This document shows, piece by piece, positions 23,888 through 37,213 of a stretch of DNA of 64,000 nt. The notes beneath the pieces were generated by a model. That model was not told the DNA's origin and did not search any database. It saw nothing but the letters and a program-made list of their open reading frames with translations. The DNA lies in the NCBI GenBank assembly GCA_019787685.1, contig JAHNUO010000007.1, forward strand, positions 2,186,023 to 2,250,022, written 5' to 3'. Position 1 is the stretch's first letter. Every line of letters starts with the position of its first letter. The position numbers and the translations under genes were made by a program. Origin of the DNA: Chiua virens (taxonomy: Eukaryota; Basidiomycota; Agaricomycetes; Boletales; Boletaceae).

Positions 23888-24016
23888 TTACTCTGTTTCC
23901 AAGAGCGTTAAGAAACACCAGGATAGAGTAAGTGGTCGCGTACTCGAACGGGCTCTCATCTTTCTGCGTTTACGTCTGAGTCTGCGGGAACGCTTTTTCT
24001 TCCACTTCTCTCTCAT
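23888..24016 (-). CDS. RPL41: ribosomal protein eL41 (25 residues)
   Basis: The minus strand from 24016 reads MREKWKKKRSRRLRRKRR then KMRARS, the near-invariant eL41 sequence, the smallest eukaryotic ribosomal protein. Coding exon 1 is 24016-23944, ending one base into the last codon. A GTACGC...AACAG intron follows, and exon 2 (23892-23888, AG TAA) completes Lys25 and the stop. This gives exactly 25 residues, the family's usual length. A CTGCAG acceptor seven bases upstream of the ATG, with a possible GTGTGC donor near 24069, suggests a 5'-UTR intron, common in fungal ribosomal protein genes. It functions in the large subunit at the inter-subunit bridge. Confidence 0.93.
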   Translation of the reverse strand: MREKWKKKRSRRLRRKRRKMRARSSTRPLTLSWCFLTLLETE

Positions 24017-24237
24017 CCTATCCTGCAGTGAGAACAAGAAAATATTGTGAAGGCAAGGAGATGCACACCTGACAGTTCGATTGAAGTGACTGTGGAGAAG
24101 AATGGAGATTGTTCGTGGGGAATATCTTTGGGGCTGGTTGGTGCTGTATAGTCGATTAGATAAGATATTCTCACATCCTCGATGACTTCATGACTGATTA
24201 CGTGAGCGCAAAGTCAAGTGTTTTCAGTCAAGTTGTG

Positions 24238-25072
24238 ATGTTTATTCGATTAATCCATCTTACTCGACCATCTCTCCTCTCGGCCCGATTTCCGTACCGA
24301 CCTGTCTTACCCCCCTCCCGTCTACATCTCCGGATAACCCCCCTGCAGCCTCAGTTCCGTCGTTGGTCTTCCTCGCAGGCACCGTTAGCTGACCCCTCCC
24401 GTTTCGGATCTTTTCTACCATCTTCTTCCGCTACCCCGTGACCCAGACCCTTCCCAATCCATTCCCGTCTATGCTCTCTCCTTCCTTCCCTCTCCCCCAT
24501 CCTCTCCTCGTTCACCGACCGTCCTCGGCTGGCTCCCCGCTGTCACCGATACCGCCAACGATGACGTCGATGCCGGACTAAACGACTTTGTCGAAAACCG
24601 TACGTCCATTCACCCTCCCAGCTTCTCTCACCCACTCTTTTCAGCACGATTTAGACCTCTCTTGCACGAAGCGATTCAGCAAGCACTCCGGGAGGGTGTC
24701 GACTAACGTTTGGACTAATAGCGCCATCCAGATCCAGCAAGGATGGATGCACATCCACGGTGCGTGTCGAATATTCAATGAACGACTCCCCTCACACTCC
24801 CATGTAGATTACCGCAATGTCCCTGCCCTAGGAAGAATCGGCGATCCCGATGACATCATTGCATCCGTACTCGTAGAGGATAGCAAGGTACGCGACTAGT
24901 TGTAATGTATTCTGAACATAGTTCACGACCCTATCAGATCTTGTCTGACACCTATCAAGCTATGCCCTCCTACCGAATCTGCACCGTAGACGGACCAACT
25001 CAATTGACGGAGGGCTTGGCAACAAAGCTCAGGAGCGTCTTGGAGGACGTCGCCTCGCGAGAGTCAGCATGA
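24238..25072 (+). CDS. uncharacterised mitochondrial-type protein, frame broken twice
   Basis: Exons: 24238-24599, 24645-24759, 24808-24887 and 24938-25072. The N-terminus (MFIRLIHLTRPSLLSARFPYRP...RRWSSS) is Arg/Ser-rich without acids, a good mitochondrial presequence. The body contains DLFYHLLPLP, PVYALSFLPS, FVENPRFRPLLHEAI, IQIQQGWMHIHDYRN, ALGRIGDPDDIIASVLVED and TYQAMPSYRICTVDG. I associate these with a conserved basidiomycete protein of unknown function. Two one-base excesses break the frame: between FGSF/DLFY near 24407 and in GTCGACTAAC near 24702. All else is conserved, so they may be consensus errors rather than true decay. No function is assigned. Confidence 0.6.
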
Positions 25073-25883
25073 TACGAATTCAAAACGTCATCGAACGCGA
25101 GTTGAAACATTGATATCTGCCAGCAATGCATATGAGCCCCCGGGTGGATTGTTGATATTGTGCATCGCTGACCTTGCTTGGACTCGAATGTGTTATGGTT
25201 CCACGCGTCGCACCCTCCATTCTTCAGACACCTAGCCGCCTGTGGGTTTACATCAATGTCTGCACCCGCAAATTCTATGTCAGTGGCTGCTGCCGTTGGG
25301 CCATTAATCCAGGCTTCCTACCCATTCAGGTACCGACTTGCCAACCATAAGGCAAGTGTTTGAAACTGTTAGCCGTGTCCGAAAGTCATCACAATTAAGA
25401 TGAGACAGTAGACAATCTGTGCCTTACACACACAGCCATCTTATGACAGCACAAGGATATTTGCTGACGACATACATATCTTGCAAAGACCATGATGTGG
25501 CAGTCCCAGGGATGACACCATTGAAAATGAATGTTTGCATTCAAGCATACTGTATAATAGAGTAAAAAACAGCCAGGTCCCAAGAATATGAATGTGATCA
25601 TCGAGCCAAGAATTACCAGCACCAACATCCGCAGCCTAGTTGTTGTCACGTCCAGCGCTCAGCACGCCCGTTGATCGAGATTACGGGGAAAACAACCAAA
25701 AGAAAGAGATAGCGAGTATTCGAAATGGATAAAAGCAAGAAGCAAGATAATGATAAAAAAAAATCATAAAAGGATCAAATTGATCCCAGGTCATAAGATA
25801 GTCTTTAGAGGTCATTAGTAGGCGCTGGCATGATGAGTAGTGCGTGTCTGTATAAATTTGTGCATACGAGGTATCAAGTAACG
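25073..25883. other. intergenic; one weak hydrophobic open frame
   Basis: The only notable frame is 25649-25395 on the minus strand (84 codons). Its start is hydrophobic (MLVLVILGSMITFIFLGPGCF) and would form one membrane helix, followed by a Cys/His-rich part. No family, splice or promoter support, so not called as a gene. The remainder has no coding signal. Confidence 0.4.
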
Positions 25884-28800
25884 TTAACCACGATATGCCA
25901 ATGAATCACGGGGCGAACGAGGGCCGAACAAACCAGGGCTTCCGCGGTCGGGGACGAGTAGAGTGGGTTCAACAGACGGCGGAGTAGGTGCCAACGCAGG
26001 ATTAGCTGCAGAGATAGCAGTATCAGTCACCTCAGATTATGAATCCCAAACAGGGCCTTTGAAACTCACGCTGCCACGTAACCCACGAGTGCTGTCTAGG
26101 TGGTTCTTGGGGAGGCGGTGGAGGCGGCACGGTTGACTTCCGACTACGACGGCTTCCGCGCGTTGGCAGAGTACGCCAAGCCGGGCGGGGTATTGGCATC
26201 TCCTCAGGCGGGGGTGGGGCATCTGGTGGGGGAGCAGGGGGAGGAGCAGGACCCGGTGCCATCGGCGGTTTCCTATCGTTTTGTGAGTCACACCCAAAGG
26301 AACGATGACGAGTCACAGACCAGTCAGGATCAAATTCTCCACCTGGACCATACTTCGACTTCATCATCATGAGATATCCAAGTTCGCTGCGGAGGAGATC
26401 AGCATCAAGGTGTAGATATCGAGCTAGACAGCAACGCACTGTTGGATGTTGCGACGTTCCTCGCGCAGCTTACCGACTTCGCCCAAGAGCATCCGAACTT
26501 CAGTGGCAAGAGCCTTACTAAACTCGTCCAGATACTGTAAGTAGACATTAGCTACATTCAGACTCAAACAAAACGATTCGTACGCCTTGAACATTGTAAG
26601 GGACCTGCTCGTTCGCAGTGGCGCGGACGGCATTGAGAGTGTCCTGATGCTGTCGATTGCTGTCCGCTCTCCAACCTAGTGACTCATGAACATTGTGGAT
26701 CTAAATCATTACAAGTCACTTACTGTCTGATAGAGCGTTAAGAAGATCTCTTTGCTCAGCATTCTGTCGCTGCAGATCTTCCATGACTTGTTCGATGCCT
26801 ACTCGCGAACTTGAGCCCAGTAGCGATAGGAAACGACAGCTTAACTCACCAGGTTTGCCTTCGTTGGCCAGTCTTTGTTCTTCTTCGCGCTGCCTAGCAG
26901 CAGCTTGTTCGTCCATCAGTCGCGCGACCATACCCAATAACTCCTGCATCTGTCCATCGCGCTCCTCCTTCCAACGTTGCTTCTCCGCCCAATGCTCGTC
27001 CATGAGCGCTTTCTTTTCTTCGCACAGAGTCAGGTTTTGCTGGATCATGGTAGTGAGATCGACCAATTGGTTGCGTATCGTCTCGTCCCGTTCTGCAGCC
27101 GCCATTCTTGCTTCGTTTTCCTCTGTGATGCGCAATTGTCGTTCGTTGTCAAGCTCTCCACGGGTGCGAGCAAGTTCTTCCTCAAGAGCAGCGATTTTCG
27201 CGTCCCGTTCTGCGTCCAGGTGTCTACGTTCCTCTTCCAGACGAGCACGCTCCGCTTCGCGTTCCGCCGCAAGCGACTCTCGCTCACGTGCAAAATATTC
27301 TCTTTCCGAGCGAACAGTTTCCATGATGTCGTCTGCGTGTCGTTGGGCTGCTTCGGTTGCGGCTGAGTGAAGTGACTCAGCAAATGATCGGCCATCATCA
27401 GGTAGTTCTGCCTGTGGTGGAGGAACGGGGACTGGAGGGACTTGCGGTACATTTGCGATTTTATCTTCCAGCTCATGGAACAGAGTATCGGCCCGCTGCC
27501 TCGTTTCCAAATCTCTACGACCTTCATTATCAACAAAGATGCGCTCTCTGTCGTCCTCGTTCTCCCGGAACTCATGCTCACGTCTACCCTCGGCATCCTG
27601 CACGTCGAATATAGCGTTGTTCAGCGCTTGTTCTGCCAAGCTAAGCTTTCCCAATGCATCCTCGAGTTCTGGACCGCCGGGTCCAGAGTGTAGAGGAGGT
27701 TCCGGATGTTCCCGCTCGGGCGGTGGTGGGACATAATTAATGGCTCCTGGATCCTCCGGGGTCTGTGGGGTAGGGCCACCGCGCGAACCCGTGCGTTGAG
27801 GAGTGTGAGGATCGCCTCCTGCAGACGCCGCACGCGAGAGTATTCGTTGAGGAGTATGCTGATCCTCTTCCTCATGTGAGGGAGCACCACGTGAGGCCGT
27901 ATGACGGGGAGGGTAAGGGTGTCCATCATCATCTTCCGGATGCGAGGGAGGGGCGCTACGTGAGGCCGTGCGCCGGGGAGTGTGCGGGTCATCTACCCTC
28001 TCAGACACATGGGACGGAGGAGCACGGTGGGAAGGGGTGTGTTCAGGGGAGTATCTTGAACCTTTATGATACATAAGAGGATAACGTTCACCGGGAGGTA
28101 TTGGTCTAGGTGAGTGGGGGGCATCTGCAGAACAAGCTAAACATGAAAACGTTTGAGTAAATCACAAGGGACCTACGTGATTCACCGCCACCGATCCGAA
28201 TAATCGTAGGTGGGACTGGAGAAGGCGGCGGAACAGCCGCAGAACTTGGTCCGGGGTGGGGGGTAGCTGTTCCCTCTCTGTCTGTGGCCGGTGATGGGCG
28301 TCTTCGATCACCTGGATCGTGTTCTCCGGTGTCCGGGGGGTAGTCCGAGCGAGCACTGCGGGGGGTACGATGGGACCTGCGTCGGCGCGGGTCGTCGTCT
28401 GGGGAGCGATCTCCCTCATCTCCATCACTCCTAGGTGAATGGCCGCTGCGACGGCTGGGCGAACCACGTCTGCGTCGCCTATCATCACCGTGATACCTCC
28501 AAGGCGGTGAATACGGCTCATGGTATCTGGGGTGGTAACGTTCACTGGGAGAGTATGGACGATACGGATACCGATCGTCGTACGGGCGGTAATATCGCCC
28601 ACGATAGTAATCCGGTGAGTAGGATCGCGATCGCGAACGATCGCGACGCTCGTACGGGCGTCGTCTATCATCGTCCCGGCGTGACCGCTCCCTAGATCGA
28701 GAACGCGAAGGATCATGAGGAGTAGACAGGGGAACTCCATGAATGGTAGGTGATCTGTGAATAGGATGATCATCATGTATATGTACCGAGGGTGGAACTT

Positions 28801-31800
28801 CAATTGCAGAGCCCTGTGGGCTTGGGACGACCACGAAAGGCGGCCTTGTGCTTGTCCTAGAACTCGTTCGAGTGGGTTGTAGTGGTACAGCCGGCGGGTG
28901 AATGATAATCGGCGCTGGTTGACCAAAGGGTTCTGACACATGGTGATGACGTATGGACGGCGACACAGGAACCACACCATGTCTTGGCGAGCTTGGTTGA
29001 ACGATGAGGGGCTCGACCTGGCCTGGAGGGGGTGGGGGAAGTGGACCCGGCGGAATATTGATGATTGTCTGTGGAAGCGGCTGTGCAGGGGAATGGGGGA
29101 CTTGTACAACATCAGGTACGCCAAATGCACCAGGTTGGATGGGCAAAGGTACGGGACTGTGAGGCGGGTGATATGATGCTTGAGTTGGTGTTGAACTTCT
29201 TGACCCAGGATGTGACGGGGGAACAGGTATAGGGAGCACGGGTGAACGAAATCCAGACGACGGTGTTGACGGTATTACTGGCCCTTCGTATTCAGGCTCG
29301 GGGAAATACGCAGTCGGGCCTGTTATTGGATAGTCATCGTCGTACACTCCGTGATCATGAGGAACGACTGGACCGATGGGTACCCTTGGCTGTGGTTCTG
29401 GCATTCTGAACCGACCCAGTGGTGGTTCAGGAATGACAGGCGAGTGAACACTCGTTGAGAACGGGATTACTGGTGGTTGTGGAACAAACCCGGGCCCAAT
29501 AGGAACACCTGGAATCACTGGTGGCATGGAACCAACACCGGGAGGTGGGACAATGAATTGAACTCCTGGCTGAGGTTGAGTCGGCTGCGGTACAGGCATA
29601 GCTACACCTGCAAAAGAGAAACTCGACTGTCAACACCGAAATCAAGTCAAAGGCAACATTGGCGCCAACCTGGTCCTGCAGGGCCCAAGCGGTTCACATC
29701 CGCCATCAGTTGATCAAGACGAGCGGTGACGGCCCGCAACTCGGCCTGTCGGTCTTGTACATCTCTTGCGAGCCAGTCATTGAGACCACTCATGTACCTC
29801 ATCAATTCGCGCTGTTGATCCACTGTTGCGAGTTGTGCAAGCCGGTGTTCCTATGTACGAACATTGTCAGAGCAGCTCAAAGATATCAACAAAAGGGATG
29901 CTCACTCGCAAAATCGCCATCAATGTATCAAATAGGGGTAATTGGACAACAGTCTTCAAGTTGTGTCAATCAGGCGCTGCGCCAAGGCATCCGGCATTAC
30001 TCACAGGACCTGGTGGCATTGGGACATAGCCTTGACCTTGACCTTGCTGATCATCTACTAGACCTGGTGGGGGCACGACAACCCCCTGAAGTACACAAAA
30101 TACGTCGGCTAAGCTGAACTGCGGCAGGCGCGACAACATACCTGCCGTGGGGGATTGTACCAACTAGAGGATCCACGTGGAGGGGAGCCTGGTCCTAGGT
30201 GCGCCGGGGCGGAGGGAGGACGAACTTGCGGTTCATCATCAGCGTACAAGCCTCCCGGCGGCTAAAGTTGACGTCAGTGCATATTACAAGAAGACACCGA
30301 AGGGAACGTACTAAGAAAGGCCCAGGAGGACGTACTTGGGGTGTCCGCTCCGGTGGTCCTACTTGACCTGGTGGTGGATCGTGACTAACATGGTCTGCCC
30401 TAGGTGAGCGAATGTGGGGTGGAACAACGGGCAGTGTCTGATGAGGGAGTGACTCCTCCGTCCTTTCGGTCCTTAGCGGTTGCCTCCGAGGATGAACAAG
30501 AGATGGCCTAGGTCGAGGAAGAGGTCGCAGCGGTGGATGCAACGTTTCTGGGGACCAGATTGGTGGATATCGGGACGCAGGAACAGTGCCCGGCCGTAAT
30601 ACTGGACTCGTGCTTCTCGACCGCGCTGGTCTCGGAGCAGGTTGATGGATGAATGGAATCAGCTGGGGTGGTGGTCGGATATCCGAAGGAACAGGCGCGG
30701 GTGGTATGTTGAGTAACTCCATCAACTGTTCATCTAATGAAGGACCAGCTTGGCGAGGTGGAGGTATGTGAGATGGGATACGTCCCCGTCGTCGTGATTC
30801 GACCATGCTCTCCCAACGAGAAAGCAGGCTAGCATCATCCTCCGAATCCACAACAGACTCTTCTCTGACCCGATCTGAGACTCGGACAGTTTCTACACGC
30901 TCATCCCGCTGAGTTGTGTGCTCCCGGGTTGTATCGCGAATGTTGGACATCTCCTGAATGAGGGTCTCGATATGGTCCAAACGCCCCAAAACTTCTCTAT
31001 TATCTGGCGGGACAGGTCTAGATTGTCGAAGCTCATCCAACATGTGGTTCGTTGAGCTCTGACCATCCCAGAGCGCCGCCGTCTGTTCTCGGAGTTGTGT
31101 CAACATATCTCGGATAGTGGTCATCGAAACCCCTTCCACTGGGACCGGTCGAGCCGTAATACTGGAATCGGTGGAGTCTGTAGAAGGTGTGGGGGACGAG
31201 GGGGGCGGAGTGGGGGAAGATGACGATGAAGTGAGAGAAAGCGTTGGCCCAGGCGAAGACTCAGAAGTCGTGATGAGCGACAAAGTGGGTTCAGACAAAG
31301 GCGACGACGGTTCTGACGGCCAGACAGGAGAAGATGGAAGCATCTCCACTTCCTCTTCATCCGCACCCAAAAGACTAAAATCGTCGGAATGATGGGAGGA
31401 GAGGAAAGACATTGTAGAAACCGCTGACATGAGTGAAGGAGACCTGACCGGAGGTGGTGAGAGTGGAATTGGGATCAAACCTGGTCGCATTCGAGGGCCA
31501 AGCGGCGAAGGCCTGGGTTCAGAAACGTCACTCCTGGCACCCACAGATCGGTCCCTGTGTTCAGAGGTAGCAGTGATGGCGGTCACGGACTGATCCCTAC
31601 GAGGAACAACCGGAGGCACCGGCGCTGGTGCAACTACGACTCTTTCGGTTGTAACCAAGTGTGTGCGCACATATTCCGAAAGGTCGTATAGTTCGTCCCG
31701 GATTGCTCGAATATTTTCAGACATTTCATGATTTTCTTGGCCCCTGAAAGTGTCCAACTGTTGAATGTGGTGGAGAAGCCGGTCGATTTCATGCGTTATG

Positions 31801-34800
31801 ACTTCAGTGCGCTCCGTATGCGTGTGTGTGGGTTCCGTCTCCAGTTCAGAGTGTATTGAGGGTTGGTAAGTTTGTGGGGTACTGACACTGACACTGGGGG
31901 AAGGCGCAGGAGAGTAGACAGGAGAGTAGACAGGCGCAGGAGACTCAGGAAGCGGTATCATTGTTGGGTGAGGGTACTATAACCTATGAGGCAATAGAAA
32001 TATCAGATTGTAACAATACTCACATAATGCACCGAGCTGACGCTTGAACCACGGAGACTTGACAAGAGAGAAGGTTCCGTCGAGACATCAGAACGAGCCG
32101 CGACATCAGCCAGCGACACAATGTCCTCTTCTACCGACATGGCGTCCTCTTCTACCAGACTGATTCGAGACGAAAGACTCGACACGCTTGAGACGGTGGA
32201 GGGAGTCCGAGATAACGATGAGGACTCCGTGGAAGTGAGAGTCACAGGAGTCGGGCCGCTAGAAGGTGAGGAGACATGGGTGACAGGAGCGGGTGGCGGC
32301 GGAGGTGGGGGCGGCGGCCGAGGAGAACGCGGAGGGGTGCTGATCTCACTGAAGTGGTGATCGTCTCTGTCATCGCAGTCAAACTTCCAAAACTCGTTAA
32401 CGGGGAAACGCTTGGACGCATAATCGACGTTTCAAACGATGTGTCACGTCCTTCTTGAATATGGAGCGATTGCGTCAGAGGCGTTGGCTGAAGCTGCGAT
32501 GACTCGTATGAAATGTCCGTTTCTGAAGCCCATTGTGACGGATGGATTGAAGGGGAAGATTCTGTGGTTGCCAGCGGTGCTGGAGACTGTAGGCTGTCCA
32601 CGCTCACAGGAATGTCACTCATAACGAACTCGGAAGATTCAGTACTGGAGAGAGATGCCATGCGCGACTCTTCTTCTTCGACGGAGCTTGACTCGACTGT
32701 TGAAGGTAAAGAAATCGAGAGCTCGCCTGAGTCCATTATCGAAGTGGGTCGAAGTTCCGTCACCACATAATGCTCCGACTCGGCCTCCCGACTAGCGCTG
32801 GATATGCTTGGACTGGCAACGGGAGGAAGCACAGAAACAGGCTCGGGTGAGATGTCCCGAAGGACGACCGACTCAGGGAGATTGCAGCGAAGGTACCTCT
32901 GAGGGTGGCTTTGGAGGTGAAGGTACGGTTTCGACGGGAAGATCGACGACCAACGAGCGCGGTGTGCTCGCCTCCGAAGGGATCGTCTTGCATAAAGAGG
33001 CGGTCTCGTAGTGGGTTTCTGACTGCTCTGTGCGCTCGCATTCGCAGAGCGCTGCAGTAATGAAATCTGTTTCCGTTTCAGTTTTGCATTTTTCAGCAGT
33101 GTAGAAATCCGTTGATGCCTCCGTCTTGCACTTCTCCGCGGTCGCGTATTCGGATGATAGGTCTGAAATACAACGATTTACCGTGTGGAACTCGGTTGAA
33201 ACCTCGGTTTTGCACTGTTCGACCGTCGCATAATCGGTCTCGGATGGAATTGAAGGCAACGATTTGAAGGATGCGGTCGATGGGGAATTAGCAGTTTCAT
33301 ACCCCTCACTACCCGAACTATCCGGAATCTCGAGCGTCGACAAGACTGTGGTAGAGGGAGCCGGAGTAGGAGTAGTGGAACGGCTTCTCGTCCAGCTACT
33401 TAGCGTCGACCGACTCTGTGACGCCGTGTAACCCGAGGTTGCATTTTCCTTTTCAGAAACGTAGCTCCTGCTATAGCGCCTCCTCCTGATTCCGGGGCTC
33501 CTGGATAAAGAGGATGGAGAGCTTGACGTGTAGTTGCTGTAAGTGTACGATCCGTCATGGGAATCACCCAAATAGGAATTGGACTCGGTGCGGCGATACG
33601 AGAGCGTCGAAGGAACAATTTGCGTGTTGGATCCGCCAGATGTAAACTCAAATGCCGTCTCGTCAGTTATGATTCCAGTCGTAGTCCGGCGCCGGTCAGA
33701 AGATGAACTCGAAGTCGAATCTGTCATAGTATAGAATGAATCAGATGTCGCGTGAGGCTCGCTTGATGAGGTCCTCGAACCCGCAGAGAAGAAATTGTCG
33801 TCCGAAATTTCAGAAAGAGGACGTGTCTTAGCTTTGCCGCTTGGGGGCGGGGTGACACGCACTTCACCACTAAGTCTAGGACCACTCGATACCGTCACTG
33901 GCGATCCATCACCCAAGATTACTCCACCAACAAGACTGAGACCAAATCCGAGACCAGGCTTGGCGTTCCGCGCTCGGCTGACTGCGGATGCAAACTCTTC
34001 GTCAAGATCAGTGAGCGAGCTCGTGCGGACGGAGGGAGCTGCTTCGACTAGGTGCAATGACACGGGGGTCTCCAGGATAGATGTATGATTGATTGGCTAC
34101 GGCGATATCGTCCGTAGTTCGCCTGTGATGCGGAGGGAAAGATGGAGCACGCGACAAAGAGCCAGTACTGGAAGAATCTGAGATTGTAAGGAGGTCCGAC
34201 ACGCTGGGAATGGTGTGCAAGGGCGGCACAAACACGATCGACGCAGAACCGGAGCCGGACCCAGTGCCTGAGACACTTGACATGGAACGGATTGTTCGAA
34301 TGGAGCCTGCAGGAGAACCTGGCAGCGAACGGTTCGGTAACGTGATAGAGCGGTCCAACGCTTCCCTGCAAGAGACCATTAGTAAAGGAAACATTTGCAA
34401 AAAAAAAAACCCCCACCAAATAGCACTGACCCAACGGACTCTCTCGCGCGCGCTTTCTGCGGCCAGACGTTCGACTCCGTCACCGTACAAGAGCTGAAAG
34501 GGACACAATAACTCCAGCAACGGAGAGGAGTTGCCCTCGGCAACCTGAGCACGAGCAGCAATCGTGCCGACATCTTCTCGAGCACTGGGATGATTTGGGG
34601 AAGGCACCGAGCGAACTTCGATACAATTAACCAGATCAAGCGTGACAACACCTCTACCCCCACCGGGTGCAATCCATGACAGTAGTAGCATGTGGGGATA
34701 CAGTAGAGCTTCGCAGCGTTGCCAGCGATATGGGGGCCCAGAATGCACATTCAGGTACCACAAGTCTCCTTTGCGGAGCGGCTGTGCAAACGGTTAGCGC

Positions 34801-36218
34801 GAATGCAAAAGAGCATGGTCAATACAAACCTCTCGACTATCGCGTGCGTAAGCACCTAACTCGGTCATTTCAAAAGGGGGAGGAATGATGTTGCCGCTGA
34901 TGCTTTTGGGGGTTGTCGGCAGATTGAGAGCGTTGTCCGCGCTCTCCGAAGCGGGTTGCCTCTCAACCCGTGAAGTACGTCTGCGAAGGCCAAAGCGACC
35001 ATCAGGTTTGGGAGCCACCGAAACAGAAGACTCGGTGGATGCTTTCGTAGCTTTTCCCACAGATGTGCGTTCCTTCCACGCTTCGACGATGTTGCGGACC
35101 GAAGTGAGAGGAGAACGCGGAGATGTCTGTGGGCGACGCAACGACGAAACGGTAGGTGAGACTGCGGACGTGTTCGTAGAGCTTCGAGCTTCCGCGAAGG
35201 TATTGGTAAATGCGCTTGCGAAATCGCTTGGGGTCAATTGTGTAGTGGTTCCTGTGAGTCCCCTAGTAGGTGGTGCCAAAAGAGACGAAGATGACAAGGA
35301 ATCTGAAGCTGAAGAAATGGCGGAACCGGTCTTGCTCTTCGCAGGAGACGACGGGCGAGAAGCATACCCAGTTGACGTCCCATACCCAGTGGTGGTATAG
35401 CCATGGCCAGTGGTGGAGCTCATGTACGGTGTCGACTGGCTATGTGGGAAAAGGGGACTGTGGACACGATTGCCGGGCATTGACGACGTACGAGAGTGTG
35501 TAAATGAGGTATCAGAGGGTGAGGCTCGATCTTCAAAGAAAGCAATGAGGTGGCCCGTCCTTTTGCCAACTGGCCTGTCGGAAGTGAGATCCGTCACAGA
35601 TCGACTGTGGAGGTGGCCAGGAGAAACGATACTGATTGGATGGGCGGACAGCCGGTGTCCTTCGGAAGTCAGGTTCGTAGGCCGAGCGCCATCCCGCTGG
35701 TAGGATACAGGACGCGAAGGAATGTTTTCTGTGCGTTCTGTGATGGTACTCAGGCGGTTACCATCCCGATTATAAATGGAATATGTGTCGAGACTGGTGG
35801 AATACGATGGGGTTGTGGTGTAGGACGGTCCGGTACTACGCGACCACTCGGTGAGCATGTCTTCGGTACTGTTGAACTCATTGTCGAGGTCAGTCAAAGC
35901 TGCCTCCACCTCGGCCCTGTCTTCGATGGAGTTTTCGTCTGAGTAGGAATCGTACGAATTAGCAGACCTAGTCGGGGAAACATTGACGCGACGCATTCGG
36001 CGATCCGATGTAGCATCATCACTGTCTGAGGAGGCAAGGGGTGTATCTGGAGCGGTTTGTCATATTTAATCAAGTAACATGAGAAAAGGGTATGTACCAG
36101 AGCTGGTGTATGAGTATCTTGATGGAGAGAACATGGATTGAGAATTAGTAAAAGAAGTAAAGGTCGCGGTCCCATAAGGGGGCGACCTCGGGTCAGTGTT
36201 GGAGTTGTCGCTAGACAT
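25884..36218 (-). CDS. giant protein with PH domain, Ser/Pro-rich middle, RS-rich region and coiled coil
   Basis: One gene of at least 17 exons and about 3,160 codons, the largest in the window. Exon ends that keep phase include 36218-36098, 36046-34830, 34781-34417, 31976-30312, 29607-28177, 28124-26850 and a last exon 26005-25884. Order: Ser-rich N-terminus; a PH-like domain at about residues 450-565 (LRKGDLWYLNVHS...ALLYPHMLLLSWI...RERVRWVSAIWEALD); a long Ser/Thr-rich segment with a Cys repeat; Pro-rich tracts; an RS/RD/RY-rich stretch near 28400-28720; a long charged coiled coil near 26860-27500; and a Pro-rich tail. The domain set suggests a membrane- or cortex-associated scaffold. Related basidiomycete entries are loosely labelled proteophosphoglycan. 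Frame breaks occur near 34035, 32888 and 32430. A split into two genes at 31961 is possible but less likely. Confidence 0.7.
32985..33236 (-). repeat. six degenerate 13-residue Cys repeats in the giant protein
   Basis: Successive units read DYATVEQCKTEVST, EFHTVNRCISDLSS, EYATAEKCKTEAST, DFYTAEKCKTETET, DFITAALCECERT and HYETASLCKT. The spacing of acidic-aromatic, Thr-Ala and single Cys is constant; one unit carries a short insert. Confidence 0.8.
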
Positions 36219-36368
36219 GGTCAGTACATTGCCAAGGACTGTGAACAACGGAAACTCAACCAACACGCTACTTTAGGGTAGACTCGCTCGCGGTCGCGTC
36301 AAAGCACGTGACCGTCATATTATAGCTTACATAACAGATTTACCCTCGCCAAGCAGCACACCACCATC
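36219..36368. promoter_or_regulatory. divergent promoter between giant gene and RBX1
   Basis: 150 bases separate two divergent start codons. A CACGTGAC element at 36305-36312 contains an E-box core (CACGTG), and an AT-rich patch follows at 36318-36330. Confidence 0.45.
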
Positions 36369-36984
<616 letters not shown>

Positions 36985-37213
36985 TGACGTACTCTGCCAA
37001 CAATTGTATCATAGAAGTCTGCTAGTTCCTTATGTGTACCAATCAATCACCTTTCTGGCAGGACGGAATCAGACAAACACCTGGTGCAGTAATTGATCGT
37101 GTTGCACGACGAGGGTTCACCTACGTGCGAAGCACGAGCGCCTCTGTGTGGCGGCCAGAAACGAACGGGCATGGATCACGCGGCGACATCAACGCACATA
37201 TATCTATTCATAT

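Noticed and set aside
26783..27370. Long Ser/Arg-rich open frame on the plus strand
   Set aside because: It is the antisense shadow of the coiled-coil exon of the giant gene, with composition explained by Glu/Arg/Ala codons read backwards.
28162..29130. 322-codon minus-strand frame within the giant gene
   Set aside because: Second frame of the same exon. The frame containing the RS/RD-rich sequence joins neighbouring exons in phase and this one does not.
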